From Silene latifolia (Eukaryota; Streptophyta; Magnoliopsida; Caryophyllales; Caryophyllaceae), in contig NC_133534.1 in the NCBI RefSeq assembly GCF_048544455.1, positions 37,944,217 through 38,008,216 on the forward strand: a DNA stretch of 64,000 nucleotides. The letters are read 5' to 3'. Positions 32,520 through 43,851 of this stretch are shown here, in pieces (positions within the stretch are counted from its first letter, which is position 1; every line of letters begins with the position of its first letter). The translations under genes were made by a program, and so were the position numbers. Under the pieces are notes generated by a model, which was not told the DNA's origin, searched no databases, and saw only the letters and a program-made list of their open reading frames with translations.

Positions 32520-34920
32520 TGTGGACAGCGGGCCGCCCACGGGGGCGCTTGGTGAAGGTCGAAAACAAGCGTTTGCATTTTGTATGGAGTCGCCACCAAT
32601 TTTTATGGGAAATTGGAACCGTTCGAATACCTCGTGTTATGTCAAGACACAAAGTAGTGACATGAACACTAAGCAATCGTTACCCTTAGCATTCTATGTC
32701 TAGAATGACTCTCGTGGATGCCAATGAACACGGGTGCTCACGGAGATCTGGAGTAAGGGGTGAGGGTACGTATTAGGAAGCTCTTTTGATCGAACACCTA
32801 ATCCCGCCCGCCTCGATAGCGGCCTCTACTAATGATTAGGGAAGTTATTGATATATCGTCGGTTATATGCATGCAATGCAACATCCATTGTTTTAATCCT
32901 ATCATGTGAGAATTAGACTAAGTCGGTTGACACGTAATTTAGCAATCAATTGGGTCGAAGTTGGATTTAAGGTTGATTTACATGTGAAAACATACAAGTA
33001 ATGAAAGAAACACAATAATTATAAATTACAATAATGAAAATTACATTAATTACAAAGGAATAGGCGATATATGTCGAAAATACCTTTAAAACGGATAATT
33101 TGAGAAAAAGGAATAAAAGAAGGAATTACGAACAGAACAGAAGTGATATTACGGATAATAGTTAGTTAATACGTAAGCTAAACAAACTAGGTCAAGGCAG
33201 AAACGGAGTTCAGGGACAGAAATCATCCTGGAACAGCGTAAAGAGATCGCGCCCTCTCGGAAGAGGCGCAACGATTCTTTGCGTCATTTCCAAGGGTGAG
33301 CTCTGGCTGTGAAGCCGGAACTGCAAATCGTTAATTTGAATTGGTGAATTTAATGATGGATCAAAATATTTACTCGGATGGAGGTGATTAATAGGTTAAC
33401 TACATGTGAATGATGGTCATAAAAACAATAAACATGGATGGGATGAATCGGAAACGGATTATTTACATGAAATTATGATGAAAATATTAATGAGTCCTCT
33501 ATTGAAATAAGTCAATTAGGCTAAGTACGACGGATATACAACGAATATGCGACGAACATGCGAGTAAACAGATTAAACTGTATCAACGATGAATTCCAGA
33601 AACTCAATATGAACAAATTGAACCTCTAAAATCCGGGTTTGAATTTAATGACGAAAACCCGTAAATATTGGATTATTTAGGATTTAAGTCGGATTTATGA
33701 TGAATTGAACATGCTAATGATGATGATTAAATATACATGTGAATTATATGCTATTACAATGAAGAATTAACAGACGAAACAAGCAAAAGAAAGATTTGAA
33801 CACGAATTACAGAGGATAAACGAAGAAGAAAGGAAGCAGGAACTGCGGCAGCCTCACGAAGAGGCGCAGCAGGAACTGCGCTCCTTCGAAGAGGCGCAGC
33901 AGTTGCTGCGTTCTTTCTCGACGGTTGTTTACTGGAAATCCGCAAAAAGAGGTTTTAAAGCATGGTTTTAGAAATCGGTTTTAACGATATTTTCGACGTA
34001 AACCTTACAATTGATGATACGAAAAGTAAAATACAATAAATAAAAGAGGAATTATACACCCTCAGACTTACATGTTGACGAAACGAGAAGGACTAAGATA
34101 TCGATTAGTGAATGCTCGACGCGAATGCAAAGAGAGTGCCCTCGTAAGAGGAAAACGATTGATTAATTAAGTTGATTGAGTGTAGTTGGTCAAATTGGTC
34201 GGTCATGCAACGGAGAGGCTGGTACCCGGAAAGATCCGAGCTTACGTGGTCAAAAGTTCAAGCACGTAGGCGCCAATAAGTAAGAACAAAGTCTAGAATG
34301 CAAAGGGAGAAGAGAAGGGCGTACACTCGCGTGAGAAATATGAGGAACGAATGCTCCTATTTATACTAATCACGCGACGGAATTAGGGTTTCGGAGACTC
34401 TTTGGAAGTGAATCTCGGAAAGATATGAAAAAGATACGTAAGACATGCAAAGAAGGGCACTGGGAAAGGCGCGCAGCCCACTGCGTCTCTTGGAAGAGGC
34501 GCGGACTGGGCCGCTGCGTCTATTCCCGGGAGGTTTCCTCTCTTTGAAGAAAGATTTCGCGTTTGAGTTATGGTAGGACGGAAATAATTCGATTATCTTA
34601 TGAATATTACGGTATATTATTTGCCAAAAGATAAAATTTATAAAATATGGAATAGAAATATCGGAACATTCGAATATTCGACTCGGGATTTAACGGTTAT
34701 CGAGAAAATGGAGACGGTTTTTGACCGGACTCCGAATGTACTCTAATTACCGCCAAAACGACCGTATCGGGACGTAGATGACAACTAAGAGGTAGACATT
34801 TAATATTTGAGCAATCACTTGACGATAATCTTACGAATTGTCACAAATCGTTCGCGTATCAAACATGCGGCCCAATCATCACCGGGTGGCTTGCGGGAGG
34901 TGCAGAAATGAGGTATCTCT
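32520..34920 (-). repeat. 3' LTR of Gypsy C
   Basis: TGTGGACAGCGG... to ...GAGGTATCT on the plus strand, matching 58623-61023. The inner end is slightly altered (CTCTGA versus CTACA). A minus-strand TATAAATA lies at 34358-34365. GC-rich inverted modules lie at 33251-33290, 33843-33915 and 34461-34528. The partial ORF at 33754-33945 is one of these modules read through. Confidence 0.92.
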
Positions 34921-34938
34921 GAGCCCCCACTTTGACCG
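34921..34938 (-). other. Polypurine tract of Gypsy C
   Basis: The minus strand reads GTCAAAGTGGGGGCTC directly before the 3' LTR. Confidence 0.7.
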
Positions 34939-35365
34939 AGGCTTGGACAAGGCGAAAGTCAAAGTATAGCCATCAGTTCAATCGAAAATTACAACCTGAC
35001 GACTATGGCGACGCGAGGCGGCTCAAGGGGTCCGAGCCAAGGACTTGTCGTCGGGAACATTTTAGAGTCCGTCGACTATCGGGAGGGTCGTTTAAAGTCC
35101 ATTAGACTACGTAAGGAAGCTCGCCAGCCATAAGAAGAGACCATACCGAGATACCCCAGGTGAAACGGGATCAAGACGCTTCGGCAAAACTCTTTGGTCC
35201 GAAGATAACTTGGTGTCTGAAGGCATTAGGGGTCACGGGGATATGAAGAAACTTCTTTCTCGAGATGCTTCCGGAGAATGACACCTTTGCCGAACTCCGT
35301 GAAGAATAAATATCGAAAGCGGCAGGACGTCGGTAGAAAGCGCAGGGGGAATCCGCTTGCGTCGG

Positions 35366-35606
35366 TCTCAAGCGAACTCTTGTAAAAACTTGAGGTTGAA
35401 TCTGCTTGCGTCGGTCTCAAGCGAACTCTTGTTGGGAAATATATTGACGATTAGGAACATCTTGATCGCCATGGAAGAAATCTTGAGTGAGCAATATTGC
35501 AAAATATCGCAATTTGGGGACAAATACTTTGACGACCTAGGAACATCTTGATCGTAGAAATCTTGAGTGAGCAATATGCGCAAAATATCTTTATACTGGG
35601 ACAAAT
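35366..35606. repeat. Two adjacent tandem duplications
   Basis: CTTGCGTCGGTCTCAAGCGA (plus ACTCTTGT) occurs twice at 35366-35392 and 35405-35431. A block with AGGAACATCTTGATCG and AATCTTGAGTGAGCAATAT occurs at about 35452-35526 and 35539-35606. Confidence 0.8.
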
Positions 35607-35780
35607 GAATAATAATATGCAACAAGTCCCATTCTGGCTGGTAAAATGCGGGCGGAACGAAAGAAAATCGTCGAATGGGCCAAAAGAGTAAAATAGCATC
35701 GAGGAAGAGGCGCACCAAAGATGGGCCCACAAATAACGAACTTATAACGAATTTTTGAAAATCCATGTGGAGGGAACAGA

Positions 35781-35845
35781 AGGAAGAGGCGCAGCAAGAG
35801 CTGCGTCTCTTGGAAGAGGCGCAGCGCCTGCTGCGTCTTTTCCCC
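35781..35845. repeat. GC-rich inverted module upstream of the plant-mobile-domain gene
   Basis: GAAGAGGCGCAGC, a short spacer, GCTGCGTCTC, then a second GAAGAGGCGCAGC...GCTGCGTCTT. Each half can fold into a hairpin (GCGCAGC with GCTGCGT). It is nearly the same as 39751-39814 and related to the LTR modules. Confidence 0.85.
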
Positions 35846-35978
35846 AATTTGGCTTTCCTGCGTAAAAACGCGAAACCAGAGGGATTTGTGTTCATTATTT
35901 CGAAACACAACTCACAAGATTTCTCTCTCAAATCTTCACCATTTCTGCCAAGGTTTGATTCAAAAGCTTTCTTTAAAC

Positions 35979-38900
35979 ATGACTAATCGAGGTATGTGTC
36001 TTAATCTTCCATTAATCTTCTGCATTTGTTGAATTTTGAGCCGCGAAAATTAGGGTTTTCGACCCTTTTGATCGAAAATTTGGGGCTTTTCCCCCAAATG
36101 GATTTGCCTTGCCAAATTGATGTTAGAAATGGATAGTAGGTGATGTTAGAAACATAACCATGCATTTGTTTCGAATTTTCATCAAGTTTTGAGCCTTTGA
36201 ATGAATTTTGAGACGGTTTTACAGCTGAACCGTAATTTGCTTCGAAAATAGCCTTAGGATTGCCCATTGGCGATGAAATTTGATATTTGGGATCCTTGAA
36301 CGATGGGTAAACTTCCTACTATCTCGGAATTTTGGTTTGTGACAACTTTTTCAGGACACCTTTCTAGGGCATAATCACCGTTATAGCGAAATGCTGCCGA
36401 ATTTCCGACTCGAACCCAGAACTAGGCTTTGAATTGGACTTGACTTGACCCAATTTATCACATGAGTGATCGGGTTGATGGGAATATGGTCAAGGATGGC
36501 ACGATAGGAGCAGTTTCAGGGCTTTGAAGGCTTGAAAACCCTTTAACAAAGGCTTGTCCTCATGTGACGCGGCCTGAATTTACTTTAATGTTGCAGGTGA
36601 TGAGGCTTCTACTTCTGGGAGATCTCCCATGGAGATAGACGCCGTTATTGTTGAGGAGGCTTTAGAGCAGGCCTTCACCGCCGCGGTGATGGCTGCTGGA
36701 GACGAGGCTCACGAGGAGGAGGCCGTCGAGGAGGAGGAGGCCCCGAGACGGGCCAACGTCGGGCGAGGAGGTCGTCAGCTGAGAGGAGCTCCTGCGTGGG
36801 CTGAGACCTGGGAGAGTAGACACCTCGTGTGGGCCGCAGAGGGTCACCTGTCTTACAGGACGGTGAAGAGCTTGGTAAATAAGAATTCACTACTCATTAT
36901 TCATCCTCTTTCATTCTTTTTTGTCCAAATTTCTTTCAAATTTCATTCAAAACTAAAGATAGCTTTTTTTCAAATCATAATAGGAGGCCGGGAACATCAG
37001 GTCGTTCTCGGGTTACACGACAGCGATGGAGCACTACGAGCAAATTTGTCGGCGGAGGAGAGGGCCATGATCGAGCGTGGAGCGTTCGGTCCTCTGGTTC
37101 GTGTCCTGGAGGGATATCGTGAAGAGGAAGTTGCGGGCTAACCTTAGCCTGGTCCGCGCTTTCTTGGATCGATTCTGGGATACGACTTCCACGTTTCACC
37201 TACCTTTTGGTGAGGTGGCTGTCACTCTGGAGGATTACGGCATGATTTCTGGTCTGCCGTGTGGGACCGAGGAGATTGTGTGGCCGAAGACTGCCATGAG
37301 GGCGGACTCGGCCGAGGCGGGGAGATTGATCGGCTGGAACTTATCGCCGAGAAAGGTGTTGCGATGCGGGTTTGGTACCCGTGACTTACATTCGAGACTA
37401 CTTTGGGGAAGACCCCGCGCGGTGACGATCGATGGGAGGGAGACAGCTCCTCCTCCTTGTACACCGAGAGAGGGCTCGCCTCGTGGCTTTGGTGGTTCCT
37501 GTCTTCAATTTACCTCGGAGACAAGGGCGAGAGGCTATCGACGAAGCTCCTTCCCTTTCTTTCTGACCTGAGTTCCCTAGGGCGTTGGGACTGGGTCACT
37601 GCTGGTTTTGCGGTCCTCATCCACTTCATGAGGGCCATGGTTCGTCCGGAGTTGATGGAGAAGGGGACTTCTCCTGGCGCTGTCGGACCTGGGCTACTGT
37701 TGGAGGTATGAACCTTCCTTTAGACCAAAGTAAATTCCTTTCTTTATCAAATCACGAAAGATCGTCATTGATTATTCCATTTTACAGGCGTGGGTGTACT
37801 CTTACTTCCCGAGTCTCGTGCCCAAGAGGACGGAGCCGTTGGAGAGGGCCTATCCCGTGGTGAGGGATTGGGTCATGTGCCGGACGAAGAGCAAGCGTTC
37901 TTCTCACAATGTCTACCGGCGGGACGTGAACGCTCTTCAGCTGAGCAGCGTGAGTATCCCATTTGTATTCATTTACTTTTCTTATACTTTGCTTTTAATT
38001 GATCACAGGAATGATCTTTGCCTTTATATTGTCGCAGTGGGTGCCCAGACCTTGGGCGGAGTACGCAGGAGCGCCTCCTTTTGTCGATGAGGTCCTTCGA
38101 CCTAGGAGCCCGAGTCGGCTGCTGTTGAGGACGTCGATGGGTCCTGTGTGGTATTTAGGCAAGCGGTTGGCTCGTCAGTGCTCTCGGGACGCGTTGACGG
38201 TTCCCGTCGATCCTCCCAGGACGATGTTTAGGGAGCCTTCTGAGGCTGAGAGGGAGGCGGACTTGGCTGGTGCCAGTGGCGACGACCTTCTTCTGCCTGG
38301 CGAGGACTACTCGGCATTCCTTTACGGGAGGTTGGCGTACTGGCCGGTAGTGGTGAGTATCTTTTTACTTTTGCTTGGTTTGATTTCGAGAATTGCGATG
38401 AAAGATCATCGATTAACGAGAGCTATTTGTGTTTGCAGGAGGTTGAGGCGGCGGGCATCGAGCCCCTAGAGTACCCCGAGACCCTCGAGTACACTGACGC
38501 GACTGGGAGGACGACGATCTCCGAGTTGCGTGACTTTGACGTAGCTGTGACGGATGCTGGCCTAGACGACTGGCAGCATCTGATTCGGAGGGTGAGCCTC
38601 TTGTTTGTATGACTTTTGTGTAAAAACACATTTGATTGAGTTCGCTCAATTTGCTGAGAATTTCTTTTGATAATGCAGGTCGCACCGTCCCGGTTCGTGG
38701 CACTATGGAGGGTAGCCAACCGGCTGCGAGCTACTGCCATCGAGGAACTCGTCGGTGGTCGAGGTCGTCAGGTATGAACCTGATTTGATTTTTTTTTTGG
38801 TTTTGATTTTCGATCTTGCTTGAATTGATTGACATGAGCCAATTTGTTTTCACATTTTGTGGTGACCGCGAGTGGAGCGAGAGTTGATTGATCTCGGGAG

Positions 38901-38996
38901 GAGACGGCTCGCTTGTTGAGGGAGCTCGAGGTTCGGGACGCCGTGATCGCCGTTCTGGTGGCGAGAGTTGCCGAGTTGGAGGGCGCCCAACAGTAG
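35979..38996 (+). pseudogene. Captured plant-mobile-domain (PMD, PF10536-like) gene, 8 exons, frameshifted
   Basis: It lies antisense to gag-pol. Exons: 35979-35991, 36597-36874, 36984-37705, 37788-37949, 38038-38352, 38439-38591, 38679-38771, and about 38873-38996. All introns but the last have clean GT-AG ends (GTATG, GTAAA, GTGAG donors; TTGCAG-type acceptors), and most exons end in phase 0. An acidic N-terminus is followed by AWAETWESRHLVWAAEGHLS and the hallmark TTSTFHLPFGEVAVTLEDYG (about 37180-37245), then a basic middle and a coiled C-terminus (ELEVRDAVIAVLVARVAELE). Plant mobile domains occur in host MAIN/MAIL1 proteins and in some plant transposons. Exon 3 has at least three or four small indels and the last exon one, so no intact protein is encoded. 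Confidence 0.78.
35992..36596 (+). other. Intron 1 of the plant-mobile-domain gene
   Basis: It starts GTATGTG and ends TTTAATGTTGCAG. It joins ATGACTAATCGAG to GTGATGAGGCT in frame, giving MTNRGDEASTSG before the ATG at 36629. A long first intron after a tiny first exon is common in plant genes. Minus-strand frames inside it are not genes. Confidence 0.7.
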
Positions 38997-39750
38997 TTTT
39001 GTGTAGTTTTATAGACTTGCACATTTTGGACATTTGATTTTGAAACATTTTTGGACTCTGTTTGGGGCGCAAGCCCCCAGTTTGCTTGGACTTTTGGACT
39101 TTGTTCGGGGCGCAAGCCCCCAGTTTGCTTGTACATTTGTATATACGATGGCCTGAGTGCCTTTGCTTTGTTGGGTTGTGTTGCTTGTACCTGCAGGTTA
39201 GTTCTTGAACAGGTTTGGTAGACAACGGTTTATGCCGTCATGCTGCCGAAATTTACATGGAAATTACGCAAAACATACATTTTATATACATATGGCCTTA
39301 ATCAGCGCAAAATGAGACTCGAAAGAGCACGAGGAAAAGCAAAAAAAATTGCCGGAAATGACCGGACGGTAGGGAGGGTTACCCCCTAAAAAAAAAAGAA
39401 AAAAGAGATCTGTAAGTTAGAGATGTGGAAATGAAATTAAGAAAATAAAAATAAAGATAAAAAAAGGTAAATGAATTATAATGGAAATTATGTCTTAAGA
39501 TGAGGAATTGGAATTATTTTTTTTTTTTTTTTAAAAATAAAAATGAAATGTATTTCCTAAAATGAAAATGTGCACATGTGGTAAAATGGCGAATTGTCGA
39601 TGTCGTCTCGAAATGCGTGCCCGCGAAAATAGGAAACTTTTAACATGGTAAACTGCTCGTATTTACCAAAATAAAATCCCGTAGGAATAGGAAATTATTC
39701 GTTATAGAATTAGGAAAGATCCAAACGCGGAAATCACAGAAGTGAGACTG
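38997..39750. other. Spacer between the two captured genes
   Basis: It contains two tandem copies of a 40-bp unit (GGACT...GTTTG/CGGGGCGCAAGCCCCCAGTT at 39053-39092 and 39094-39132). GGGGCGCAAGCCCC is itself a hairpin. A/T-rich runs follow. It presumably holds the 3' UTR of the first gene. No coding signal. Confidence 0.6.
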
Positions 39751-39814
39751 GGGAAGAGGCGCAGCATGAGCTGCGTCCCTCTGAAGAGGCGCAGCGAGTG
39801 CTGCGCCTATTCCC
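39751..39814. repeat. GC-rich inverted module upstream of the DUF7745 gene
   Basis: GGAAGAGGCGCAGC..GCTGCGTCCC followed by GAAGAGGCGCAGC..GCTGCGCCTATTCCC. It ends 41 bp before the TATA box at 39856, and is homologous to the modules at 35781-35845 and in the LTRs. Confidence 0.87.
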
Positions 39815-39855
39815 AAGCTTGTCCGTTCTGGCGGATTTTTGGAAACAGCAATTAG

Positions 39856-39863
39856 TATAAATA
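39856..39863 (+). promoter_or_regulatory. TATA box of the DUF7745 gene, shared with the LTR promoter
   Basis: TATAAATA in ATTAGTATAAATAGAAGC, about 107 bp before the ATG. The LTR minus strand reads ATTAGTATAAATAGGAGC (34353-34370 and 60449-60466), with one difference in 18. Both are preceded by a GC-rich inverted module. Confidence 0.72.
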
Positions 39864-39962
39864 GAAGCGTCGATGGAGTTTTAATTCACGTAAATCTTCC
39901 GTCTTTTCTTCGTCTACTCACATAAAACTCCCAAAATAAATTTTCAAAAGAAAATTATCATC

Positions 39963-40629
39963 ATGAATACTTTGGAGATCCGCTTGAAGGAATGGACCAA
40001 CGAGTTTTCGAATATGGAGAAACACGACATGGGTGCTTATAACCTTGGGTCTTTATTGAGTTTGAAACTCATTAAGGTAGTAAAGCCGTTCTTGGAAGCT
40101 TGCCTTGACTATTGGGACCCGAATTATCATGTTTTCGCGTTCCCGGGGGGTGATATTTGCCCGTTTCCTGAAAAAATTGCTGCTATTGGTGGTTGGGACC
40201 CTGAACATTTACCTGCCATTCCTTCCACTTCACAAGGGTACAAGAGCAAATTCAGAGACTTGCTTGGACTGACTAGACTTGAGGTGGATCGCTTAGTTAC
40301 CCCGAAAGGCGTGAGAATGTTGGACTTTGTAGACCGATTCATTAACAGGGCCGACCCTACTGTTTCCCATGTTGCCAGGAGGATTGCATTTGGCTTTTGT
40401 TTGCTGCACGTGTATGTCTTCCAAGGACACGTTGATGAAGATTTGAGAGGTGATCCCCGTCTTTTGGGTCTTATTGAGCAAATGGAGCTGCGCAGGAGCC
40501 CAGCTTGTTTATGCTTAGGGGAGATTATCTTGGGTTTGGATAATAGGAAATCCAACCGCGATCTGCCGTTCTTGGGGAGTCCCGTCATTTTGCAGGTAAA
40601 AGGCATCATCTTTTCTTCTTTTTTTTTTC

Positions 40630-40676
<47 letters not shown>

Positions 40677-41419
40677 TCTAATACCTGCTCTTGGTAGGTT
40701 TGGCTTATGGAACGGCTCCGATTGATCGAGCCCCCAGTTCATGCACTTTCCTATCATTCCCGTTCGATTGCGATGAGGACGCGGTTGTACATGGTGGACT
40801 TCACCCGGGTCTGTGACTATTGGAAGAACAAGCTGAAGAATGATGATGGTCCGCTGATTAGGTGGATCGTACCGTGGTGGCACCTCAAGTCTCATCCTTT
40901 GGAGTATCTTCTTTGGATCCCACTAGGTCCGTGCGCATTCCGGGATTGGAGTTTATGGTATGCATCTTTCCGGAAAGATTGATGAGGCAAGTTGGGTTGA
41001 AGCAGATGATCCCTAGGCTTGATACCGTCCCGCAAACTGCTATGGCGCTTACTACAGAGATCCGAAGAGAGTGGGCCATTAAATGGGCCCAAAGAAACAT
41101 GTGGTTCTTGAGCTTCTCCGCCAACGCTTTGTGGGTGTCGGATTCTTATCTGCGGTGGAGAAAGGCTGCAACTCCGGAAGAGCGCGAGAGACTGAGGAAT
41201 TGTGAGCCTGTTGATTACAAGGTGCGCGAGGGAGAGAAAGAGAAGGAGAAGCACCTGACAGAGGGAGAAGAAGAAGCCGGGTTTCAGGTCATTCATCCTT
41301 CAAAGAAATCAAAGACTACTCCTGTCGCAGAAATGGTGGTTGGCAAGAACGGAAGAGTCAGGCCTCGAGAAAGACCGCTGGTGATTAGGTCTGAAGTGGT
41401 GCAAGAGCGCCCAGCTTGA
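39963..41419 (+). pseudogene. Captured DUF7745-type gene, two exons, one frameshift
   Basis: Antisense to gag-pol. Exon 1 (39963-40595, 211 codons) is fully open. It carries DYWDPNYHVFAFPGGDICPF, then RLVTPKGVRMLDFVDRFINR and RRIAFGFCLLHVYVFQ, a pattern I recognise as the plant DUF7745 family (function unknown, frequent in transposon-rich DNA). A GT-AG intron (40596-40697) holds a 45-T tract. Exon 2 (40698-41419) starts VWLMERLRLIEPPVHAL and is open to about 40930. It then continues one frame over (IPGLEFMVCIFPERLMRQ) to a basic, Lys/Glu-rich tail and a TGA at 41417-41419. The single break might be decay or a base-call error. It converges on the integrase stop at 42028. Confidence 0.75.
40596..40697 (+). 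other. Intron of the DUF7745 gene with a T45 tract
   Basis: It begins GTAAAAGG and ends CTCTTGGTAG. The homopolymer at 40631-40675 could vary in length or be mis-assembled. Open frames crossing it on either strand are artefacts. Confidence 0.75.
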
Positions 41420-42027
41420 GGTCGTGACGGGAAATATGACAAGAATGACAAGGGCAAGGAGAAGATGGAGGAATAGCCCGAGTCTTTATTTATTATTTGA
41501 TTATTATTATTATTGTTGTTGTTGTAATAAAAAAAGGAGGGATTTTTAGAATCCTAGCCTATTCTATTTTTATTATGTAACGTACTATTATTATTAGAAA
41601 GTGAATGAAATAAAAAAGGTTAAATGGTTATGAAACCGTTGAGATTTTCCACTTATTATTCTTGTCGAATTTCAAATGCCATGCAAATGTCCTTCTATTT
41701 ACATTTTTAGATATAATGGGTTGAATCCCGTGAAGGATTGCCTACGTATTCACTTAAAAAGCGAAATCAAGCCCTTGCGCGTAGTTCGAGTAAATGTAAA
41801 AGAATAATTGTTCGAAGCAAGAGCTTGTAATGAACATAGAAAATAAGCATGAGCTTTTGCTTACTCTGGAGGTGCGAATTTAGTTTATTTGATGATATGA
41901 GGATGATAAACTTGTCAAAATGCAAGAGCACAGTGACATTTAGCTTATTTCAGCTTGGCCAGGGGCCGTTTATTTAGTGCCACAAGAGCGACACATGGGT
42001 TTACGCGAGGCGCGTTTTTGTCCTATT
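41420..42027. other. Convergent 3' ends of the captured gene and gag-pol
   Basis: No gene. A TTATTATTATTGTTGTTGTT microsatellite lies near 41490-41524, and AATAAA-like signals (GAATGAAATAAAAAAGG, near 41602) follow. Transcripts from both strands would overlap here. Confidence 0.5.
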
Positions 42028-43851
42028 CTAGGCATAGTACCGTTTCAATTGGTCGAGGTTTGTGGGGTTTGAAAATTCATTCCCATCTAGGTCTGTGATT
42101 CTAACCGCACCCCCTGGGAGTATGGATTTGACTAGAAATGGTCCGGCCCAATTAGGTTTGAATTTTCCCCTTGGGTCGACAGGTAAAAGAGCTCTAACCG
42201 ATTTGAGTACTAAGTCTCCTTCTTTGATGTTTCTTGGCCTAACCCTTTTGTCGAAAGCTCGTTTGATACGGGCTTGATATGTTTGGACATTATATAAGGC
42301 GCGTAGCCTACGTTCATCCAGGAGGATGAGTTCTTCATACCTATCCTTCTTCCAATCGGCCTCCGGGATTTGACTTTCTAGTAGAATACGCAAGGATGGT
42401 ATCTCTAGCTCGACTGGTTGTACAGCTTCCATGCCGTAGGTCAAATAGAAAGGAGTAGCCCCAGTGGGCGGTCTAACAGATGTACGGTACCCCCATAAGG
42501 CGAAAGGTATCTTGCTTGGCCAATCTCTGTAGTTGTCGATCATTTTCTTGAGAATCGTAACAACATTCTTATTTGCCGCTTCTACCGCGCCGTTAGTCTG
42601 TGGTCTATAGGGCGAAGAGTGATGATGCTTAATCTTGTATTTGGCTAGCAATTGCTCGGTTTCAGCTTGGAAGTGTGACCCATTATCGCTTATGATCTCA
42701 TGTGGGCAACCATATCTACAGATGATGTTGTTTTGTATGAATTTTGCCACATTTTTAGCTGTAAGACCAGTGTAGGAAGCCGCTTCTACCCATTTGGTGA
42801 AATAGTCAATCGCCAGTAGAATGAAACAGTGACCTCCTGTTCCGGCTGGGGTTATTTTCCCGATTATGTCGATTCCCCATGCAGAGAATGGCCAAGGAGA
42901 TGTCATCGTGTATAGCAACGAAGGAGGGACATGTTGTACATTCCCGAAGATTTGACAATTGTGGCAGTGTCTCACGTATTTGATGCAATCGGATTCCATT
43001 GTGGTCCAATAATACCCCAAACGTGTGATTTTCTTTGCCATCATGGGCCCACTCATGTGAGGACCGCATTCTCCGTCGTGGACTTCTTCCATCACCTTTC
43101 GTGCCTGTGAATGATCAAGGCATCGCAGGACTACACCAAGAGGTGTTCTTTTGTATAATTCTCCTTGCGTCAGAATGTATTGGGAAGCTAATAGGCGTAT
43201 AGCACGTTGTCCCCTTTTGTCCATATCCGGTGGATAGGTACCATTAAGCTTGAAATTCAGGATTGCTTGGAACCAGGGTTCCTGTGCGATTTCCTCTTCA
43301 TCGGTGATTTGATGGACGTAAGCCGGCTCTGACCGTCGTTCGATACACAAAGGCATTTCCATCATGTGATCTGGCATATTTATCAAAGATGCAAGTTTCG
43401 CAAGGGCGTCTGCAAATTGATTTTCCTCCCGGGGTAGGTGTAGGTATGTTACATGATCAAAGAATTGAGCGACTTGGTCTATCCTAGCCTGATAGGGTGC
43501 GAGGCTTTCGCTTCGGATTTTCCAAGATCCTGTAACTTGGTTGATGATCAGTGATGAGTCCCCATGTACTCGTGAGGTTTTGATGCCTAAGCTACTCGCC
43601 GCTTGTAGTCCAATGAGGCAAGCTTCATATTCTGCAGCGTTGTTTGTCACCTCGAAGTCGAGTTTGACAGCGATCGGTGTATGCTCACCTTTAGGAGAAA
43701 TGAGCAACACTCCTATTCCGAATCCTCTTAAGTTGGATGCTCCATCAAAGTATAGGTCCCAGGAGTCTACATCTATTTGAAGTATATCCTCATCGGGAAA
43801 TGACCAAGTATCTATGGTTTGTGCGTCGTTGATGGGATTTTCTGCGAAGAA
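42028..43851 (-). pseudogene. Gypsy C second RNase H plus integrase
   Basis: The open frame on the minus strand covers an archaeal-type RNase H (YFDGASNLRGFGIGVLL, Glu in NNAAEYEACLIG, Asp in VHGDSSLI). An integrase follows with an HHCC finger (HDGECGPHMSG...CHNCQ), then Asp in WGIDIIGK, Asp in ISDNGSHF and Glu in NGAVEAANK. A C-terminal DNA-binding stretch (FKPNWAGPFLVKSILPGGAV) closes the protein. The domain itself is uninterrupted from 43851 to 42028. Upstream a TAA (43852-43854) cuts it off from reverse transcriptase. Confidence 0.88.

Larger units (their letters stand above)
34939..35978. other. 3' spacer of Gypsy C upstream of the plant-mobile-domain gene
   Basis: No gene is seen. It includes two tandem duplications (35366-35431 and 35448-35606) and a GC-rich inverted module at 35781-35845. 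A T/C-rich leader (CTCTCTCAAATCTTCACC) lies just before the ATG at 35979. The overlapping minus-strand frames at 35171-35931 follow from these repeats. Confidence 0.6.

Noticed and set aside
35171..35931. Several overlapping minus-strand frames up to 187 codons
   Set aside because: They fall in the tandem-duplicated spacer and GC-rich modules of Gypsy C, and none matches a known family.
40515..40895. 126-codon minus-strand frame with a poly-Lys run
   Set aside because: It reads through the T45 intron tract of the DUF7745 gene and is an artefact.
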